In this document: piece by piece, positions 59,001 through 64,000 of the stretch
Numbering within the stretch: position 1 is the stretch's first letter
How the letters are laid out: every line of letters begins with the position of its first letter
Assembly (NCBI GenBank): GCA_949358305.1
Contig: OX442315.1
Location: 37,164,427-37,228,426, forward strand
Direction of reading: 5' to 3'
DNA: 64,000 nucleotides
From: Strigamia acuminata
Lineage: Eukaryota > Arthropoda > Chilopoda > Geophilomorpha > Linotaeniidae
Position numbers and translations under genes: made by a program
Notes under the pieces: model-generated
What the model was told of the DNA's origin: nothing
What the model saw: the letters and a program-made list of their open reading frames with translations, nothing else
The model's database searches: none

Positions 59001-59177
59001 TAGGGTGGAATTTTGAATTTGAGTCGCCACCAGAAAATGGTTTTGTTAGTCAATTCGTCCAGAAACCGCAACGAAAGTTCAAATGAGGCTTCAATACGAA
59101 ATTCGGATGAGGTCGGAGAACCCTCAGAGACGGATCCTCTAATATCCAAGCGAAGTTCAATCAATCAAAATGAATAA
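56055..59177 (+). CDS. MFSD1-like lysosomal transporter, tandem copy B
   Basis: Thirteen coding exons: 56,055-56,082; 56,294-56,394; 56,623-56,723; 56,786-56,841; 56,924-57,067; 57,129-57,287; 57,394-57,509; 57,787-57,887; 57,960-58,068; 58,133-58,270; 58,331-58,470; 58,825-58,939; 59,004-59,177. They give 493 residues. Exon lengths equal those of copy A except exon 2, one codon longer, and all intron phases match, so this is a tandem duplicate. Shared marks are MAPCLDARK, YFCFDMPSVLQSQ, GAGFLLDKLGNRG (MFS motif A), GRLLFGAG, QNRVTSYWFHGKELAMAFG and GTALGLTTSVQMLGIG. The loop after helix 1 has the sequons NDT and NAT with four Cys. The tail has ETDPLI, again fitting the acidic dileucine consensus. 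Transport role is inferred from the family. Introns contain TTAA-type microsatellites. Confidence 0.93.
58489..58520. repeat. TTTTTAA 7-8-bp tandem repeat in intron
   Basis: About four units of TTTTTAAT lie just after exon 11 of MFSD1-like copy B. Similar short TTAA/AATT runs are in the introns at 56,588-56,612 and 56,858-56,887. Confidence 0.85.
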
Positions 59178-59523
59178 TTTATTCCATTAATTAATTGCTC
59201 GAATCGTTAATTATTCCTCGTTGCTTGAGTACTTTCTTAATAGTGGTGAGACATTTTGTATGGTAGATGAAATCGTATTTTTTTGTGAATTTGTTTATAT
59301 TTTATTATTATTATCATTAAACGCTTAAATGAGTATGTAAGTGTTAGGACATTATTCGAGTGAAAGTGTACAGCTGTAAATTATTTAAAATCATGTATCT
59401 ATAAATACGGTAGCCTAGATTTCTTATTAAAAGTAAAAGAATTAAGCTCTTATTTTATCTGAATATTTGCTGGTGTGTGTCGGTCTGTGAATAACGATAA
59501 AAAGTGATGTGATTTATGGAAGA

Positions 59524-59529
59524 AATAAA
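59524..59529 (+). terminator. Possible polyadenylation signal of MFSD1-like copy B
   Basis: AATAAA 350 bases after the stop codon; ATTAAA variants nearer (about 59,424) could serve instead. Confidence 0.4.
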
Positions 59530-59605
59530 ACATGATCTATCATTTGCTATTTTTATGTACAATAATAATATTGATAAAAATATAACTTAATATTTTTTCT
59601 TAAAT

Positions 59606-59985
59606 ATGAGTTACAATGTTTTGTTTCTCGTGAGCAAAAATGGCGGAAATCGGCGGCCATTTGCATGCTCAATTTGTCATTTAGATTTGACAGATTTTAC
59701 TAGAATGAGCGCAGTCAATCCTAAATTACTTGAAAAGTATCCTAGTGTGGTGACATGGAAAGTTAAGCCTCTAACGCTGCAAGGAAATTTTCCAATTACG
59801 GCAACAACACCGAAATTGAGCCAAAAGCAATTACCTCGATTTGAAATCGAAGCTCATTGGGTGCCGAATTTGCCCATCACTATCAAGTTGTTTTCATTCG
59901 TTTAATTCTGAAATTTGAAGTTTAAAAACTAATATTTTCTGTGCTATTTTTTTTTAGAGAATTTGATCACACTTGGGAGAAATAA
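59606..59985 (+). CDS. Hypothetical small two-exon protein, ~102 aa
   Basis: Candidate exons 59,606-59,886 and 59,958-59,985 join in frame (donor CAA|GTTGTT, acceptor TTTTTTAG|AGAATT). The ATG is followed by VLFLVSKNGGNRRPFACSIC and HLDLTDFTRMSAVNPKLLEK, then a basic, Pro/Thr-rich stretch ending EFDHTWEK. The frame is better balanced in composition than chance frames nearby. The single CxxC pair could be half of a zinc site, but no second pair is present. I recognise no family. An alternative exon-2 frame would extend about 40 residues further to a TGA near 60,085. AATAAA overlaps the stop codon. It lies between MFSD1-like copy B and the KDM4 gene, same strand. Confidence 0.35.
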
Positions 59986-61020
59986 AGGCGTTAACGATGC
60001 AGATTTTATGCATTCTTGCGAAGGTTTGGCTGATAGAGATGAAAATTTTCCAAAAAGAACGAAAAAAATAATTTTAAAAAAATGAAAAATGACAAGACAA
60101 GTATTTTACACATTCACATCAACTCAAATTTTAAATCAGCTGCAACTGTTAGAACGTTAAGCAGCAATGTTCAAAAATTTTTATTATCTCCGAAGCTGAA
60201 ATATACTAAAATATATTTAAATTCTGTTTTTTATTGTTCGTATGGCAAAAACAGTTATGATTTAAAATGAAAGTTTGTATTTTTAACGTACAATATAAAG
60301 AAAAATTAACTACCAGTATGTATCAGTTTTCATTAGCTAAAGACACCAGCATGGTGCGGGCCCGTCCGGGCCTCAAAAACCCAAACTGCTTTGCCTTTTG
60401 GCTATCTTTTGGCTAGTTCGAATCTCGATTCTGCAGAGTTTATTTTTAAATTAATTAATAGAAAGAATAAATTACGTTCTTTGCTTTTAATTGTGAAAAT
60501 CAAGCTTATAAAGGTTTCTCTTTTGTTTTTATTTTTTTCCAAGTGTAATCGGATATAATATACCGGTAAGTTTAAAATTAATCAGGGAAAATATTTGTAA
60601 GTTGACAGTGGCGCCATCTATGAAGCACATGTAAGGGCTCAAAATCAGTAAGCTCGGGTGTTTACTTCTTTTAAACTGATAGTCATTTCAATTTCACCGT
60701 CTCAAAATTACGAGTGCAAAAACCAAAATTCACCAAATTAATAAAAATAAATCAACAAATTTATAAATTTCTACGAATGTAGTGGAATTAACGCATGAAT
60801 GACGAAATAAAACCAAAAGTGAAAATCGACCGGAAGTAAAGATAACGACATTTGTCGATCGAAAAACAAATAGAAATAGAAAAATAAAATAGAAAAATGA
60901 AAATATTATCAAAAATTATACCGAACTGTCCAAAACAAAACCAAAATATGTGTATATATATATTAACAAAACTATAGGCCTCGTTCCAGGATCGTTCGGA
61001 TCTTTTTCAATTGACTATGA
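59986..61020. other. Intergenic, weak tRNA-like SINE signature
   Basis: Around 60,335-60,440 a GCTAAAGACACCAGCATGGT start and a TAGTTCGAATCTCGATTC (B-box-like) element are about 75 bases apart, suggesting a tRNA-derived SINE head. The GC-rich GCGGGCCCGTCCGGGCC between them can form a hairpin. The rest is AT-rich. Confidence 0.3.
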
Positions 61021-61024
61021 CGCA

Positions 61025-61835
61025 ATTCGTCGTCTTAAATTGCCCCGAGGGGTGCGACAATCAGAATCTGCTTGTCAGAGATTCGAATCTTCTTTGGGAT
61101 TCGAAAGATTCGGATGGGATTCGGAAAGATTCGGAAAGATTCGGGGGATTCGGCTGGGATTCGGGGGGATTCGGATAGATTCGGGGGATTCGGGGGGATT
61201 CGAATGAGATTCGGGGAGATTCGGATGGGATTCGGTGGGATTCGGCGGGATTCGGTGGGATTCGGCGGGATTCGGATGGGATTCAGAAAGATTCATATAA
61301 TTTTTTTCAAATAAATTTAGTGAAGTGGGAATGTTTTTTTATTTTAATTTTAACTCTTAGTGAAATGTGGTAAAATACGAGGTAAAATAGCACGCAATCA
61401 AATGCAATCACAATTGCGAACAATGATGAATTCCGGGCTCGATTCCGGGATTAATTTGAAGTTCGCGCTAAATCATAAATGCGCATGCGCAGATACCGCG
61501 CAGCGAGGTGCGCAGGTATAATTTCTTCCGATGATGATTTTACGGACAATTTCAAGGACAATTTCAAGGACAATTTCAAGGACAATTTCAAGGAAGTTTC
61601 TTTTAAAAATATTATTACATTTTTTAATCATAAATTTTGTTTTTATTTATCTCGATTTGTATACAACTTAAAGATTCGAGATTCGAAGATTCGGTGGGAT
61701 TCGGAAAGATTCGGGTGGGATTCGGAAAGATTCGGGTGGGATTCGGAAAGATTCGGGCGGGATTCGGAAGCCATTGTCAGAGATTCGGTCGAATGTCGCC
61801 CCCCTCGAATTGCCCGCTCCAGTCGGGGATATAGT
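61025..61835. repeat. GATTCGG minisatellite pair in a TIR-like frame
   Basis: Two arrays (61,080-61,297 and 61,672-61,789) consist of 10-21 bp units such as GATTCGGAAA and GATTCGGGTGG. Between them four copies of the 12-mer GGACAATTTCAA lie at about 61,546-61,593. Outer sequences AATTGCCCCGAGGGGTGCGA and TCGCCCCCCTCGAATTGC are inverted relatives, so the whole may be a non-autonomous element grown by internal tandem expansion. Apparent open frames within it reflect the period. Confidence 0.75.
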
Positions 61836-62027
61836 TATTCCATAAATAGTTCTTCGAATTCTCGTACATCACAAGTGCGCAGCAGTAGGAAATGAGCAAC
61901 CAATGAGAACACGTCTACGATGACAAACATGGATTCTAGTTAAATGTATGCCTCGACAAGATCTTTAAACACACGTTGGAGTTTAAATGTCCCCGATAAA
62001 ACTGCTTTTCGCGACTGCAATATAACG
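61836..62027 (+). promoter_or_regulatory. Putative 5' untranslated exon/promoter of the KDM4 gene
   Basis: A donor-like AACG|GTGAGTG at 62,027/62,028 pairs with an acceptor TTTTTGCACAG at 62,406, placing a non-coding first exon somewhere upstream of 62,027. The exon start is unknown. Confidence 0.35.
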
Positions 62028-62406
62028 GTGAGTGAATCTATTTACTGAACTACCTTCTTACGAATAAAATAGCAACGGCATAACGCGGGAAATATTTACG
62101 AAGCTTGATTAACGTTAAGGGGTGGGGATTAGGCTTAATTTGTGCTACTTTTTCCATCACTTTGTTCCGACAAAATTCTTTCGCTTAACCCGACACGACA
62201 ATTAATCGGCGCAAGTGTAAAGCGAATAAAACAATACTAGAGGTCACCGTCAGTTTAGCCGCAAATTCGTGGCCGTCGTGCTCTTCTTCGTGCATGTTTT
62301 GAGTAAACGGCGAATATCATAATAACAGGACGCCATTTTGTTCGTGGTTTATCGATCAAAACTAGATTTTTGTTTCGCTCAACCTTAAATTTTTCGTTTT
62401 TGCACA
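62028..62406 (+). other. Putative 5' UTR intron of the KDM4 gene
   Basis: 379 bases between a consensus donor and a pyrimidine-rich acceptor, 12 bases before the ATG. Confidence 0.35.
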
Positions 62407-62418
62407 GAAAATCTAGCA

Positions 62419-64000
<1,582 letters not shown>

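Noticed and set aside
61072-61895. Gly/Arg/Ile-rich open frames
   Set aside because: Direct translations of the GATTCGG minisatellite in several frames; periodic and without domain.

Overview
The window is AT-rich animal DNA with spliced genes. All exons I assign use GT-AG introns, mostly tens to several hundred bases long, and inverted-repeat transposons are very abundant. Gene content (pantetheinase/vanin, MFSD1-type transporters, a KDM4 histone demethylase) fits an invertebrate metazoan. A tunicate would be compatible with the compact introns and the MITE-rich intergenic DNA, but nothing here fixes the phylum.

Bases 1-40,000 hold no host gene that I can support. They are a patchwork of mobile-element remnants: three Tc1/mariner transposase fragments (about 1.46, 12.1-12.4 and 20.0 kb), a decayed copia pol/gag fragment (37.2-37.7 kb), a tRNA-derived SINE (29.1-29.3 kb) and more than a dozen non-autonomous elements with terminal inverted repeats (TIRs), several nested inside one another. 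The most interesting is a foldback element at 9,261-10,220 with a 10-bp target duplication. Its GC-rich core looks, on the minus strand, like a captured exon of a homeobox gene with a hexapeptide-like motif.

Bases 40,005-43,483 carry a convergent gene pair. On the plus strand is a three-exon gene for a 101-residue secreted precursor: signal peptide, long acidic/Gln-rich proregion, and a short cationic amphipathic C-terminus ending in a Gly-Lys amidation-type signal. It looks like an antimicrobial or cytolytic peptide precursor. On the minus strand is a complete five-exon pantetheinase/vanin-like gene (524 aa, catalytic Glu-Lys-Cys all visible). Their candidate polyadenylation signals lie only about 20 bases apart.

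Bases 43,810-48,300 are again mobile elements (a 1.56 kb TIR element and the RNase H end of a copia element). Two complete tandem MFSD1-like lysosomal transporter genes follow (48,595-52,594 and 56,055-59,177), each with 13 coding exons and matching intron phases, separated by a retrotransposon gag remnant. A small unrecognised two-exon gene may lie at 59,606-59,985. The window ends inside a KDM4-type JmjN-JmjC histone lysine demethylase (62,419 to the edge; 376 residues, all iron, 2-oxoglutarate and zinc ligands present).

All gene models come from reading splice sites and reading frames by eye; no database search or transcript evidence was available.
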